Shown: positions 7,521 through 15,649 of the stretch, piece after piece
Position numbering within the stretch: position 1 is the first letter of the stretch
Layout of the letters: each line of letters begins with the position of its first letter
Source: Streptomyces sp. GESEQ-35
Lineage (GTDB): Bacteria; Actinomycetota; Actinomycetes; Streptomycetales; Streptomycetaceae
Length of the DNA: 64,000 nucleotides
Assembly (NCBI RefSeq): GCF_017948485.1
Contig: NZ_JAFFSX010000008.1
Span: 186,001 to 250,000 of the forward strand
Reading direction: 5' to 3'
The notes under the pieces: model-generated
Told to the model about the DNA's origin: nothing
The model's input: only the letters and a program-made list of their open reading frames with translations
Database searches by the model: none
Program-made: the position numbers and the translations under genes

Positions 7521-7994
7521 ATGACCACCGCTGCCGTGACCCTCGCCTTGATAGCCGCCGCCCTGGAGATCTGGGGCATCTGGCGGACCATCAAGGACAT
7601 CTGTACGGCACGCCAGCGTCTGGCGTCGTATCTGGATTTTCCGCGCACCGTGTACGGGTCGGCTCACGGCCTCTTTGGCGGCTTGAGGATGACGGCCACT
7701 GGGACGGTGCACGGTCAGACGCTGGAGCAGCGCATCCAGGCTCTGGAGGCGGCACAGCGCGGTCTGCGTGACGAACTCGACCGTCGGGAAGAGAGGGCGA
7801 GGGAGCGCCTCAGGAACGAGTTCCAAGGCGCCCTGAAGGCTTCCGAGAAGACCATCGACGACCAGGTCACGAAGCTGCGGGGATACGTCGTGGGCGATGG
7901 TCAGACGTCCCGGACCAGGGCGTACCGGGGGCCGATCGTGTTGGGCATCGGCATCGTGGTCGGTCTGGTCGGCAACATCTTCTCCAGCCTCTGA
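7521..7994 (+). CDS. Membrane-anchored coiled-coil protein (copy 1 of a duplicated pair)
   Basis: A 157-residue protein with a hydrophobic N-terminal helix (residues ~4-22), a central charged helix (~75-125, rich in Arg, Glu and Leu: EQRIQALEAAQRGLRDEL) that should form a coiled coil, and a C-terminal hydrophobic helix (~136-156: GPIVLGIGIVVGLVGNIF). Both ends would sit in the membrane. A clear paralogue lies at 10146-10616. The start at 7521 is preferred because the paralogue begins with the same MTTAAVTLA. No domain of known function was recognised. It follows the XRE gene by 25 bases and may be cotranscribed. Confidence 0.65.
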   Translation: MTTAAVTLALIAAALEIWGIWRTIKDICTARQRLASYLDFPRTVYGSAHGLFGGLRMTATGTVHGQTLEQRIQALEAAQRGLRDELDRREERARERLRNEFQGALKASEKTIDDQVTKLRGYVVGDGQTSRTRAYRGPIVLGIGIVVGLVGNIFSSL

Positions 7995-8108
7995 TCGCAG
8001 AGATCAGGCAAGGGTGGAACCGCATAGAGGATGCGGTGTGTCGGCTGTGAGGGTTCAACTAGGGGATGGCACCCGTGTGGCACTCGTGGGGATCTGGCGG
8101 GAGATGAA

Positions 8109-8612
8109 ATGGACTGGGGAGACGCACCAAGTGCGGCCGCCGCGCTGGTGGCGGTGGTGGCGGCCGTCTTCAGCGGCATTGCCCTGAAGCACAGCCGAGA
8201 GTCAGCGGCCGCAGCCAAGCAGTCCGCGGCATCGTCGGACCGGTCTGCCGTAGCGGCAGAACGCTCGGCGACGGCAGACGAGGCCGCTCTCGCCGAGATG
8301 AGGCGTGAGGCGCAGGAGCGGCGGGATGCTGAGGCCGAGGTGCAGCGACCCAAGCCTGAGCTGCGGGTGGACTGGATCGCCGGAGTGCGGTACATCGTGC
8401 GGAACGGAGGCACAGGTCCCGCGGTCAATGTGGCGACCGTCCGGGCAGGCGAGCCAGACCAGTGCCGCGACCTGCCGAGCGGTGTGACGATCGGTCCCGG
8501 CGAGGGCCACGAGTTCATCATCCTCACCGCGATGGGTCTGCCTATCCCGACGTCGATTCACGTGACGTGGGACGGGCAGGCCACGCCCGTGGCATTGCCG
8601 GTGCCGCAGTGA
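8109..8612 (+). CDS. Hypothetical single-pass membrane protein
   Basis: A 167-residue protein. An N-terminal hydrophobic helix (~8-27) is followed by an Ala/Ser/Glu/Arg-rich helical stretch (~30-85) likely to be a coiled coil or stalk, and then a small beta-rich domain (~90-165: ELRVDWIAGVRYIVRNGGTGPA, and HVTWDGQ near the end) that resembles surface beta-sandwich domains seen behind similar stalks in actinobacteria. ATG at 8109 has GGGAG five bases upstream. Longer upstream frames lack a ribosome binding site. Function is not known. Confidence 0.65.
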   Translation: MDWGDAPSAAAALVAVVAAVFSGIALKHSRESAAAAKQSAASSDRSAVAAERSATADEAALAEMRREAQERRDAEAEVQRPKPELRVDWIAGVRYIVRNGGTGPAVNVATVRAGEPDQCRDLPSGVTIGPGEGHEFIILTAMGLPIPTSIHVTWDGQATPVALPVPQ

Positions 8613-8615
8613 TGT

Positions 8616-8641
8616 CCGGCGCCACACGTTGCGTGCGCCGG
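8616..8641. terminator. Bulged stem-loop between convergent genes
   Basis: CCGGCGC (8616-8622) pairs with GCGCCGG (8635-8641), and CACG/CGTG inside it gives an alternative stem. It lies just after the stop of the rightward 8109-8612 gene and before the 3' end of the leftward 8686-8985 gene, so it could serve as a shared terminator. Confidence 0.4.
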
Positions 8642-8685
8642 TCGACGGGCAGTCGAAGACAGGCGGCGACGAACGAGGGCCGCGA

Positions 8686-8985
8686 CTACATCGGCCCCCG
8701 GCGACCGCCGAAGGATCTGGTCTTCTTACAGGTTGGGCACCGGTAGCGCCCGGGTTCGATGCGCACGAGCAGCAGACATTCGCACGTAGCTGCACGCGGG
8801 CTTGGCGGAACGGCGGTCGGGAGCCCCGATCCCATCCGCTCCCACACGATGATTTCAGGAGTCGGCGGGGGCACTGGTTTGGTCGGACCCCAATACAATT
8901 CGTAGACCGGCAGTTCGGGCTGCTGGTCTCGTCCTGTCAGAGGGCCGAACTTGATTGCCGGATCCCCTTTGTCGGCTAGCTCCAT
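8686..8985 (-). CDS. Small putative zinc-ribbon protein
   Basis: A 99-residue reading frame with a strong GGAGG eight bases before its ATG at 8985. The N-terminal half (LPVYELYWGPTKPVP) is followed by a C-terminal domain with C68, C70, C83 and C86 (CEC...CPTC) and a basic tail, which suggests one zinc-ribbon. No family is recognised. The region upstream (8986-9190) holds GGGAGG repeats described separately that could control it. Confidence 0.5.
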   Translation of the reverse strand: MELADKGDPAIKFGPLTGRDQQPELPVYELYWGPTKPVPPPTPEIIVWERMGSGLPTAVPPSPRAATCECLLLVRIEPGRYRCPTCKKTRSFGGRRGPM

Positions 8986-9131
8986 GGTTGCCCCTCCCCG
9001 CTATCGGCATACGCCGGAGGGGTACATGCCGCAACGGTCGGGGCACAACGGCTTGAGCCCGATTGCGGGGAGGGAACCAGGCCGAGGGAGGCAGAACCCC
9101 CCGTTCCCCGCCTTCCGGGGTGTGCTTCTCT

Positions 9132-9185
9132 CGCCTCCCTGACTGCCATTTTCGCAGGTCATGTACAGGGAGGTTGGGTAGGGAG
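9132..9185. repeat. GGGAGG inverted-repeat cluster A with CGCAGGTCA core
   Basis: CCTCCCTG (9134-9141), CGCAGGTCA (9153-9161), CAGGGAGG (9166-9173) and TAGGGAG (9179-9185) lie within 52 bases. The same arrangement occurs at 12403-12441. The two clusters may be binding sites of one DNA-binding protein of the mobile element. Confidence 0.55.
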
Positions 9186-9192
9186 AACGCCC

Positions 9193-9360
9193 TCAGTCCT
9201 CGGCGCCTCCCTCGTCGTCCAGGGTGTCGTCGTCGCGGGCGGCGATGGCATCGAGGACGCGGTCGAGCCGTTCGTTGTCGAGTCCAGCTTCATCGAGTGG
9301 CGAGGCGGCAGCGGGAAGCGTGGGAGCACTGAACGCGAGAGCGCCCGCCCTATGCAGGCT
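9193..9360 (-). pseudogene. Possible C-terminal gene remnant
   Basis: The leftward frame ending at 9193 has strongly Streptomyces-like codon use over its last ~35 codons (LDNERLDRVLDAIAARDDDT, acidic end), but I find no convincing start codon or ribosome binding site. Upstream it runs into the 62-residue gene at 9368-9556 in another frame. It is probably the tail of a broken gene rather than an active one. Confidence 0.3.
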
Positions 9361-9367
9361 GGCGGCC

Positions 9368-9556
9368 CTACTCAGGGGCGTACTCGAAGACGGTCCGCGA
9401 ACTCCCATTGATTTCCATCGTCTCGCTGGTCCGGCGGTAGCGCTCGGTTTTCCCAGTGGCGCCGTTCTGGAACCACAGGTATTCATGGTCGTCATCGGCT
9501 GCCAGCGTTGGGGCGAGCCCGTCGTTGGGGCCGCCCCTGAAGTACAAATCAGCCAT
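9368..9556 (-). CDS. Small 62-residue hypothetical protein
   Basis: A compact reading frame from ATG 9556 coding MADLYFRGGPNDG, DDHEYLWFQNG and RTSETMEINGSSRTVFEYAPE. Its strong alternation of charged and aromatic residues and the high third-position GC suggest a real, small beta-rich cytoplasmic protein. The pattern RGGP-DG near the N-terminus is common in small actinobacterial proteins of unknown function. The ribosome binding site is weak. No family is recognised. Confidence 0.5.
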   Translation of the reverse strand: MADLYFRGGPNDGLAPTLAADDDHEYLWFQNGATGKTERYRRTSETMEINGSSRTVFEYAPE

Positions 9557-9637
9557 GCACCCATGGTGCACGCCGGAGCGGATGACGCATACCGGGCGGC
9601 GGGCGCTGCTGTCGGTCAGGCGTGCCACGATGCGTCC

Positions 9638-9901
9638 ATGAGCAACGGATACCCGACTGAGTTGACTCTGCTGGGGATCGAGATCATGACTGCGTGGGCC
9701 GCGAGCCAGTCTGAGAACGACTTCATGGGTGAGCGGCTCGAAGCGCTGAAGCGAGATCTGGAAGACCCGACGAACGAGATCATCACCGCCCTCACGAACC
9801 TGTCGGCTCACCTGCTGAAGCTGCGCCACCAAGAGCAGGGCGCGAGTTTCGCCGAGACCCTGCAACTCCTCGCCTCGTACGTCAACAACCAGGAGCAATG
9901 A
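9638..9901 (+). CDS. Small helical hypothetical protein
   Basis: An 87-residue, mostly helical acidic protein (NGYPTELTLLGIEIMTAWA, NDFMGERLEALKRDLEDP, ITALTNLSAHLLKLRHQEQG, FAETLQLLASYVNNQEQ). It begins at ATG 9638 and ends 13 bases before a perfect hairpin terminator, which supports it as a single expressed gene. The longer frame upstream is unlikely because it reads through the antisense of the 62-residue gene. No family is recognised. Confidence 0.6.
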   Translation: MSNGYPTELTLLGIEIMTAWAASQSENDFMGERLEALKRDLEDPTNEIITALTNLSAHLLKLRHQEQGASFAETLQLLASYVNNQEQ

Positions 9902-9914
9902 GGGCGTACGACAA

Positions 9915-9945
9915 TGGCCCCGCCCCCCGGTGAGGGGCGGGGCCA
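9915..9945 (+). terminator. Perfect hairpin terminator
   Basis: Arms TGGCCCCGCCCC (9915-9926) and GGGGCGGGGCCA (9934-9945) form a perfect 12-bp stem with a 7-base loop, 13 bases after the stop of the 87-residue gene. This is a strong Streptomyces-type terminator. Confidence 0.75.
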
Positions 9946-10145
9946 CGTTGGCGGTGCGGTCAGCGCGCGCCGGCCTGGTGGGTGCGTCGCCATGCGTTGT
10001 GTGTTCCGGCCGTCGCGCAGCCGTCGGCGGTCCGCACTCGTTGGATGAGCTGCACACGACGGCGGGTGTGCTGCTGCGCCGTGGCGCGCAGGAGGGGCGC
10101 CAACTCGTCGCCGCCCTGGGCGAGTACGACTGAGAGAGTGCAGCC

Positions 10146-10616
10146 ATGACTACCGCCGCCGTGACTCTCGCCTCGCTCGCCGCAGTCCTGGAGATCGGGG
10201 GCATCGTCTGGACGATTCGCGATATCCGCACCGCGCGTGACCACCTGGCGACGTACCTTCAGCGTCCCGGCACTGTGTACGCCTCACTCGGTCTAGCTGT
10301 GGAGTCGGCTCTTGCACTCGCCCTAACGCCGCAGAACCAAACGCTTGAGCAGCGCATCGAGGCATTGGAGGCATGGCGGCGGGGTCTGCCCGACGAGCTT
10401 GCCTGGCGTGAGCGGGAGTTGGGCGACGTGCTGCGACACGACTTCCAGGGCGCGCTCAAGGCTACTGAGCGCACGATCGACGATCAGTTCAAGGGGCTGC
10501 GTGAGTACGTCGTGGGCAGCGGGCAGACGCCTTGGATCAAGGCGTATCGGGGTCCGGTCCTGCTCGCCGTCGGTGTCGTGGTCGGCCTGGCGGGCAACAT
10601 CGTTGGCGCCTTCTGA
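10146..10616 (+). CDS. Membrane-anchored coiled-coil protein (copy 2 of a duplicated pair)
   Basis: A 156-residue protein colinear with the 7521-7994 product. It has the same MTTAAVTLA N-terminal hydrophobic helix, EQRIEALEAWRRGL coiled-coil segment, DFQGALKATERTIDDQ, YVVGSGQTPWIKAYRGP and C-terminal hydrophobic helix ending GLAGNIVGAF. By eye more than half of the residues match. The middle linker differs in length and sequence. The ATG at 10146 has GAGAG a few bases upstream. The copies lie about 2.1 kb apart in the same orientation, so this is a duplication of unknown function. Confidence 0.65.
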   Translation: MTTAAVTLASLAAVLEIGGIVWTIRDIRTARDHLATYLQRPGTVYASLGLAVESALALALTPQNQTLEQRIEALEAWRRGLPDELAWRERELGDVLRHDFQGALKATERTIDDQFKGLREYVVGSGQTPWIKAYRGPVLLAVGVVVGLAGNIVGAF

Positions 10617-10619
10617 GGA

Positions 10620-11085
10620 CCGCCTACGCGGCTGCGCGAACACGTCGTCCACGACGAGCGGCAGCAGCACCCGATGGAACCGGTAGGGCGCCACGCGCTC
10701 GAATGAACCCGTCCGCACGCCCAGACCGCTGCCATGCGCCCCGAACGCGTCCACCTCGCCACCAGGCCGCCGAGCGTGAAGTCGCCCATGTACGCCTGGC
10801 ACAGGGCGTCCACGGCGGCCGTGAGGACCGCGTCGGTGCCGTCCTCGGGTTCGGTGAGGGTGGGCCGGTACGCGTGGACGTACAGCTCCATCCGCACCGG
10901 CGTGGTCGCAAGCCCGGATGACCGGACGAGCGAGATCCGCCTGCATCGTGACGCAGGCGGCGGTGCCGCTGCCGAGCGCCCGCGGCTCGTGCAGGCTGAC
11001 CGTCTCGAAGTGCCCGGTCGACAGGGCGTGTGTGGCGACGGCGTCGAGGATCGCCGAGGAGTTCAGCGCTATGAGGGCTCCCGCT
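10620..11085 (-). pseudogene. Broken phage tail-associated protein gene
   Basis: Reading leftward, three frames in turn encode parts of one protein. The first is LNSSAILDAVATHALSTGHF with EPRALGSGTAACVTMQADLARPV. The second is SSGLATTPVRMELYVHAYRP to YMGDFTLGGLV. The third is VDAFGAHGSGLGVR to RVLLPLVVDDVFAQP. The order matches, from memory, a small phage tail or tail-terminator-like protein family of actinophages. Frameshifts lie near 10915-10925 and near 10757 (one base apparently lost from AGGGTG). The start region is also unclear. It is a relic of a prophage or phage-like element. Confidence 0.6.
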
Positions 11086-11185
11086 CCTCCGTGCACCTTT
11101 TGCCCGTTATGTGTGTCACCCGCAGCCCCGTGAACGTCTCCACACACACCCGCTCAGCCCTTAACACCCCAGCCATACCCAGGAG

Positions 11186-11680
11186 ATGCCCAGCTCACAG
11201 CCTTGTGCAACACGCTTTAGGGGTGGTCAGATAGCCGACGCTAGTGATGTTCTTCTGGAGATCTGGCGCGATCAGCGCCAGGCGGCCGTGTAGTCGGAGA
11301 ACCAGCGAGCGACGCTTTCCAACATCGTCATTCTGGTAGTTGCCGCTGGGCTGGGGCTCGTGTCGCAGCGAGGGATCGAGACATCGACGTTGGTGATCTC
11401 CGTGCCGATGGCCTTTTTGGGCGTGTACGGCGTATTGGCGTGCCTGAAGTTCCGGGAGCGTTTTAATCTTCACAACAAGCTTGCTGTGGAGTTGAGAGAC
11501 CAACTGGTGGCGCTGCACCCCGGGTTGGAGGTGCGAACCGCTTGGTCGAGCGCTTACGGCGCGCGCCGATCCAAATACCGTGCCCTCTTCAGGGTTCGCC
11601 TGTATGCGCTGTGGGTGGCTCTGCATGGGGGGATCGCGCTGGTGGGAGTCATGCTCTCCATCTTCGCGCTGGCCGCGTGA
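11186..11680 (+). pseudogene. Membrane protein gene interrupted by an amber codon
   Basis: From ATG 11186 the frame reads through LLEIWRDQRQAAV to a TAG at 11291-11293. It then continues with SENQRATLSNIVILVV, two transmembrane helices, and ALWVALHGGIALVGVMLSIFAL to 11680. The segment before and after the stop matches one actinobacterial family of about 150-residue membrane proteins, as I recall it (EIWRD...SENQRAT followed by GLG...QRG). So the TAG most likely replaces a glutamine codon (CAG to TAG). A shorter product of about 106 residues could still start at GTG 11360 but would lack the first helix. Confidence 0.65.
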
Positions 11681-11768
11681 GAAGCGGGGCTGTGAGCTGC
11701 TGCGCGGTCTGGTGGGCAGTGAGGCGGTCGGGCCAGATGTTCTGCGACTTCCACGTGGCTGGTGTGAC

Positions 11769-12284
11769 TTACTCGTCTGTCTCGGAAGGTCGCCACATGC
11801 GGGTCTGCATGTGGACCGAGAGATCCTCGAGGCGCGCATTCTCGATCGTTCCGGTGGCGAAGCCGATTTCCGGCTGTCCGTCGAGGTTCCACTTGATGGC
11901 TGGCCTGGGCCGGTAGCGGAATCCCTCTCTCGCTGCGTTCCAGCCCCACTCGGCGGCACGCGCCATAAGCTGCTCGACAGCCGCACGCCGGAACTGGACT
12001 ACGTCGATCTCGTCCGTTGCTAGGCCACCTTCACCGTCGCCGTCTGTTGTGGCGGCCCGAATGATCTCGGCGTCGCTGCTCGCAGCGATTGCTGCTGCCT
12101 CTTCCACGCGGGTCAGTTCCACCTCTTGGCCAGCGAGACTGATTCGGACGCTCCTGCCTTCGAGGACCTTCTGCAACGTTGCTGCCAGGACGGGGTTCTT
12201 CCTGAGACGCCACCAAGAGAAGGCGACCAGGATCAGTATCAGAAGGGGCCATTTCACGGAGGAGATGAATTGCAGGACGCTCAT
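11769..12284 (-). CDS. Single-pass membrane protein of unknown function
   Basis: A 171-residue protein with an N-terminal transmembrane helix (residues ~12-27, WPLLILILVAFSWWRL), a short basic stop-transfer segment and a soluble domain with GRSVRISLAGQEVELTRVEEAAA and RAAVEQLMARAAEWGWNAA. The soluble part faces the cytoplasm if the basic residues after the helix follow the positive-inside rule. GGAG precedes the ATG at 12284 by about eight bases. The GGGAGG repeat cluster directly upstream may regulate it. No family is recognised. It is convergent with the broken membrane protein gene at 11186-11680. Confidence 0.6.
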   Translation of the reverse strand: MSVLQFISSVKWPLLILILVAFSWWRLRKNPVLAATLQKVLEGRSVRISLAGQEVELTRVEEAAAIAASSDAEIIRAATTDGDGEGGLATDEIDVVQFRRAAVEQLMARAAEWGWNAAREGFRYRPRPAIKWNLDGQPEIGFATGTIENARLEDLSVHMQTRMWRPSETDE

Positions 12285-12394
12285 GGCTGCTCCAGGGGCC
12301 CGCTCTGCGTGGGAAGCACATTGTGCCCGAGCGGGAGGCAGCGTGGGCGCGCTGCGGCGCCTGTTTGCAGCTTCTCTGGGGTCGGCCTCCTGCT

Positions 12395-12491
12395 CTCCCT
12401 GGCCTCCCTGGGTGGCGTATCCGCAGGTCACCCCAGGGAGGCAGGGCAGGGAGGCGGTCAGGGAGTTCTCCCTGATCCCTCGCGCCTCCCT
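12395..12491. repeat. Cluster of GGGAG(G) octamers, possible clt-like locus
   Basis: Within 97 bases there are CTCCCTG (12395-12401), CCTCCCTG (12403-12410), CAGGGAGG (12434-12441 and 12447-12454), a perfect palindrome TCAGGGAG-TT-CTCCCTGA (12458-12475) and CCTCCCTA (12485-12492). CGCAGGTCA lies between them (12422-12430). The cluster starts at the 3' end of the FtsK/Tra pseudogene. In Streptomyces plasmids, TraB recognises tandem 8-bp repeats in the clt locus next to traB, so a clt role is plausible; operator function for the 11769-12284 gene is the alternative. Confidence 0.5.
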
Positions 12492-14513
12492 ACGCGGCGT
12501 CCCGCTTGGCAAGGGCGTCACGGATCCGGTCACGACCGACGACCATCACGCCGTCAGACTTGTACGGCGCCGCCTCGAACTCGTCGAGGAACTCTCGCAG
12601 ATCGGAGTTCGTCCACGGCCGGTATGTCCTGGGGTCCCGCTCGGCGAGGCGCTGAAGAACCTCCTGCGTCCGCATGCGGGGCGCGGTCCCGAGCACGGTG
12701 AGGGGGGCGACCTCTCGTACGACGTCGAGCTTGTGCAGGGTGGCGACGCCGGACCGCTGTGCCTTGGCCCGGTCGGTGATCACCTGCGCCTGGTCGTCGT
12801 GGATGAAGTGCGTGCGCACCGTGATGGACGACTGGCCCGGCTCCAACTTGATGCCGTCACCGGCGACGGCCAGCGTCCCCTTGTCAAGACCCTGGCGCAG
12901 CAGATGAGGCGCGGCGCCGTCGTCGATGGCCTTGTCGCCCAGCGCCATCCGCCCCTGCGATTCGGTGCCGACGACCAGCGAACCGCGGACGTGGGCGCCC
13001 TCCCGCACCAGCTTGGGAAAGTTCTGGTCGGTGGGGTCCTGCGTGCCCTGCCACAGCGTCACAGACACGGCACGCCCCTGGTTATGGATCCGGCGCGCTG
13101 CCATGAAGTACCGGCTCGTCGCCTTGCTCCCGCCGTACGGACGGTCGTCGGCCCCCTTCATCGGGTGCATGAATGCCACCTGCGCCTCGTCGACGATGAT
13201 GACGAGCGGGTCGAACACGGTGCCCGGAGGCGCCATCAGGCGGCGCTCCATCTCCTGTAGGCCCGCCTCGACCATCTCGGTCACGGCGCAGGCGTGTTCG
13301 TGGGTCGGCCCCTGGATCAGTACCGAGGCGAGCCCCTCGAACATGCCCCAGTCGCCGATGCCCTTGAGGTCGCCGATCCAGAACTCAACCGAGGAGTCGA
13401 GGGCGAGCCACAGCGCCAGGGCACGCAGCGCTGCCGTCTTGCCCTGGTTGGACAGGCCCGTGACCAACACATGCCGCTGATGACCGTGGCGTCGCCGCGC
13501 AGGTTCTGACCCCACGGCGCGCGCCCCGTCTGGTAGTCCGCGGTCAGCGTCTCGTCGAGGACGAGCGCCGACGGGCCGATCGGCTCGTCCAGCGCCCCTG
13601 AGTCGGCAATCCACAGCCGTACGGTGCGGGCCGCCTCGGGGATCGTGATGAACACCTCGTGCTCGTGACGGCCAAGGTTCTCGGCAAGCTTGCGGCGCCG
13701 GTTCTGGATCTCGTCCGTGGATACGCCCGAGGGCAGCCTCACGTCCACCTCGACTCCGCAGCCCGCCATGACGATCGGCGAGAGCATCGCCGCGCCCATG
13801 TCGCCCATGTCCTCAATGGCACGGGGCAGAGCGGAGATACCGAGGTCTCTGAACGCCACGACGACGATGGACGGCGTGATGGGTCCGCCGTCGTCTCGCT
13901 GGTGCGGCGGCAGCGCCCATTGAGGGGCGGTGCGTGAGTGCCGGCCGACTGCCCACACGGCGGCGAGGCCGATCCACGGCAAGACGAACAGCGTTGGTTC
14001 CCACGCCACGCCAGCGACGACGGCGACCAGGCGGACCAGCTCGATGACAACACGCGTGGGGGCGAGGACGTCGCTCACGTCGTGGTTCGCCCACGCCAGC
14101 AGAAGCCCGCACAGGAGCAGCGCACCGGCTCCCGGGACGACGGCGGAGCCGACAGCCTTGGGAGCCCGGATCAGGGCGGTGAGCATCTCCATACGGCGCC
14201 GGTGACGAGCCTCCCGGAACACTCGCCCACGCTCCTCCCACAGTTTCACCTCATCCATGAGCCCTGCCGCTTCGGCTGCCCGGATCATCCGCTCGTACCG
14301 GGCAGCGCTGCGGCCGTCCCACGTACGGCGTGCCAGCACGCGCGCTCCTCCGCCGACGTAGGCGCCGTGACGCACGATCAGGCGCCCAGCGGTGCGGGTG
14401 CGTTCGTCGGCCAGGGCACGGCGCAGACCGTCAAGCCGCAGGCCTCGCGGTCGTTCAGGAGCGTCGACCTTGCCCAGGGACACCAGCACGAGGCGTTCGT
14501 GTTCCGTAGTCAT
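12490..14513 (-). pseudogene. FtsK/SpoIIIE-type conjugal transfer gene (tra) with a frameshift
   Basis: Two leftward frames join into one FtsK/TraB-like protein of about 670 residues. The N-terminal part (ATG 14513) has two transmembrane regions around residues 100-190 and a SPSIVVVAFRDLGISALP domain typical of AICE transfer proteins. The C-terminal part has Walker A GLSNQGKT, Walker B LVIIVDEAQVAF and a C-terminal winged-helix region with RTYRPWTNSDLREFL. The switch of frame lies at about 13471-13476, where one base seems to be lost just before HVLVTG. TraB-type proteins pump double-stranded DNA in conjugation of actinomycete elements. The ATG start has GAGGGG seven bases upstream. Confidence 0.75.
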
Positions 14514-14515
14514 GG

Positions 14516-14782
14516 TCACGCCCCTCGCCGGTAGTCGCGCCACATCGAGCGCAGCACCAGAACGCAGATGGTCAGGGCGCAGGCAGCGATGGCCAGCACC
14601 ATCGGGGCGATGGACAGCCCGATGAGGATGGCCACCAGGACCGTGCCGACGATGGCCAGGGCGATAACGCCGAGGCACCCGACACCGACGTACGTGCCGA
14701 CCGGGTACGCCTTGATGGGCGCCCGCGGTACCGGCGCCGCGGCGACTGGCCACGGGTAGATGGGGTGTCCGTCGGCGGTCAT
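14516..14782 (-). CDS. Small two-helix membrane protein of the AICE module
   Basis: An 88-residue protein from ATG 14782 (TADGHPIYPWPV, then two hydrophobic segments YVGVGCLGVIALAIVGTVL and PMVLAIAACALTICVLVL, ending in a basic tail). It ends 4 bases into the GTG that overlaps the start of the tra gene. Related proteins in Streptomyces AICEs usually have about 12 more N-terminal residues. Here a frame with MNSP begins at 14832 in another frame, so the true N-terminus may be damaged by a small deletion. No strong ribosome binding site precedes 14782. Confidence 0.45.
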   Translation of the reverse strand: MTADGHPIYPWPVAAAPVPRAPIKAYPVGTYVGVGCLGVIALAIVGTVLVAILIGLSIAPMVLAIAACALTICVLVLRSMWRDYRRGA

Positions 14783-14828
14783 CCCGATTGTCTTGAGGTG
14801 GTCACGCTGCGGCGTGACGTCGGGCTGT

Positions 14829-15396
14829 TCATGACCGCTTCCCCTCGACGATGTCGCGCCGTAGTTCGGCGGCGTCACGGCGGGACAGACCCAGCTCAGA
14901 ACGCAGCCGTTCGATAGTCACTGGGCGACCGGTCTCGGCGGGTACGGAAGTGGTCACCTTGGTGGTCATGCCGCTGGTCACATAGGCGTGCCGCGCATGA
15001 GGCAGCGGATCGGGCACGGCGGTCACCTCGGTGACCACCTGCGCGGGCGTGCTGCGGGGGGTAGGGGTGGTCACCTCGACGTCATCGCGCAGGGCGTGAA
15101 CCCTCCACAGCACGAGAGGGGCGATGGCGGAGACGGCGACGACGAGCGGCACCGACACCGGCAGCAGACCGGCCGTGACGAGATGCGAGGCGGCGTTGAC
15201 GGCGATCATCGCGAGGACTACGGCGAGCACGTCGCGGTGCACTCTGAGGGCGCGTACGGCGTAGATGTCCAGCGCTGCCGGAACCCCTGCGGCGACGACC
15301 GGGCTGAACCCGCGCGCGGGCAAGGATGTACTCAGCGGATGCGGTGAACGCGAGAGCCGTGCCAAGTGCGGCCCACGCCAACAGGTCGCGCTTCAC
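14829..15396 (-). pseudogene. Spd-like membrane spread/transfer protein gene with a frameshift
   Basis: GTG 15396 starts VKRDLLAWAALGTALAFTASAEYILARA in one frame. The protein continues in another frame as RGFSPVVAAGVPAALDIYAV, three further hydrophobic segments, and a C-terminal helix-turn-helix-like end with LGLSRRDAAELRRDI. The switch is inside CGCGCGCGGG at about 15311-15318, a CG-dinucleotide run that suggests replication slippage. The family, recalled from AICEs, sits beside tra and is thought to help intramycelial spread. The gene overlaps the stop of the pseudogene on its right as GTGA. Confidence 0.7.
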
Positions 15397-15649
15397 CGGT
15401 CCTCACCCCACGCCCGGTAGCCGGTGGGCGGCGTCTCGGTGAGTCGCTCGTGCAGGAAACGGGTGTTCTACTCGACGCCGCACGGGTGGCCGCCCAGGAT
15501 GCTGCGCAGGGCAACGGCGGCATGAAGGCACGGGCGGCAAGGATGTGATCGCGGGTCTCGGCGTCGCCGAGGCTGTCGGGTGCGGGGATGTCGATGGCTT
15601 CGAGGACGGTGGCGAGGAGATCTCGGGTGGGCTCGGGGATGGCGCTCAT
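15393..15649 (-). pseudogene. Small conserved AICE protein gene with frameshift and amber codon
   Basis: From ATG 15649 the frame begins SAIPEPTRDLLATVLEAIDIP and continues to DHILAARA. A one-base loss near 15526-15531 then moves the coding sense to another frame (LHAAVALRSILGGHP). That frame reaches an amber codon at 15468-15470 in place of the tryptophan expected before NTRFLHERL, and ends TGYRAWGEDR. The start overlaps the TGA of the gene upstream by one base. Family function is unknown. Confidence 0.65.

Noticed and set aside
9954-10133. Rightward frame of 59 codons before the second coiled-coil gene
   Set aside because: It starts just after the terminator, has no ribosome binding site and no recognisable domain; only its last 30 codons look coding.
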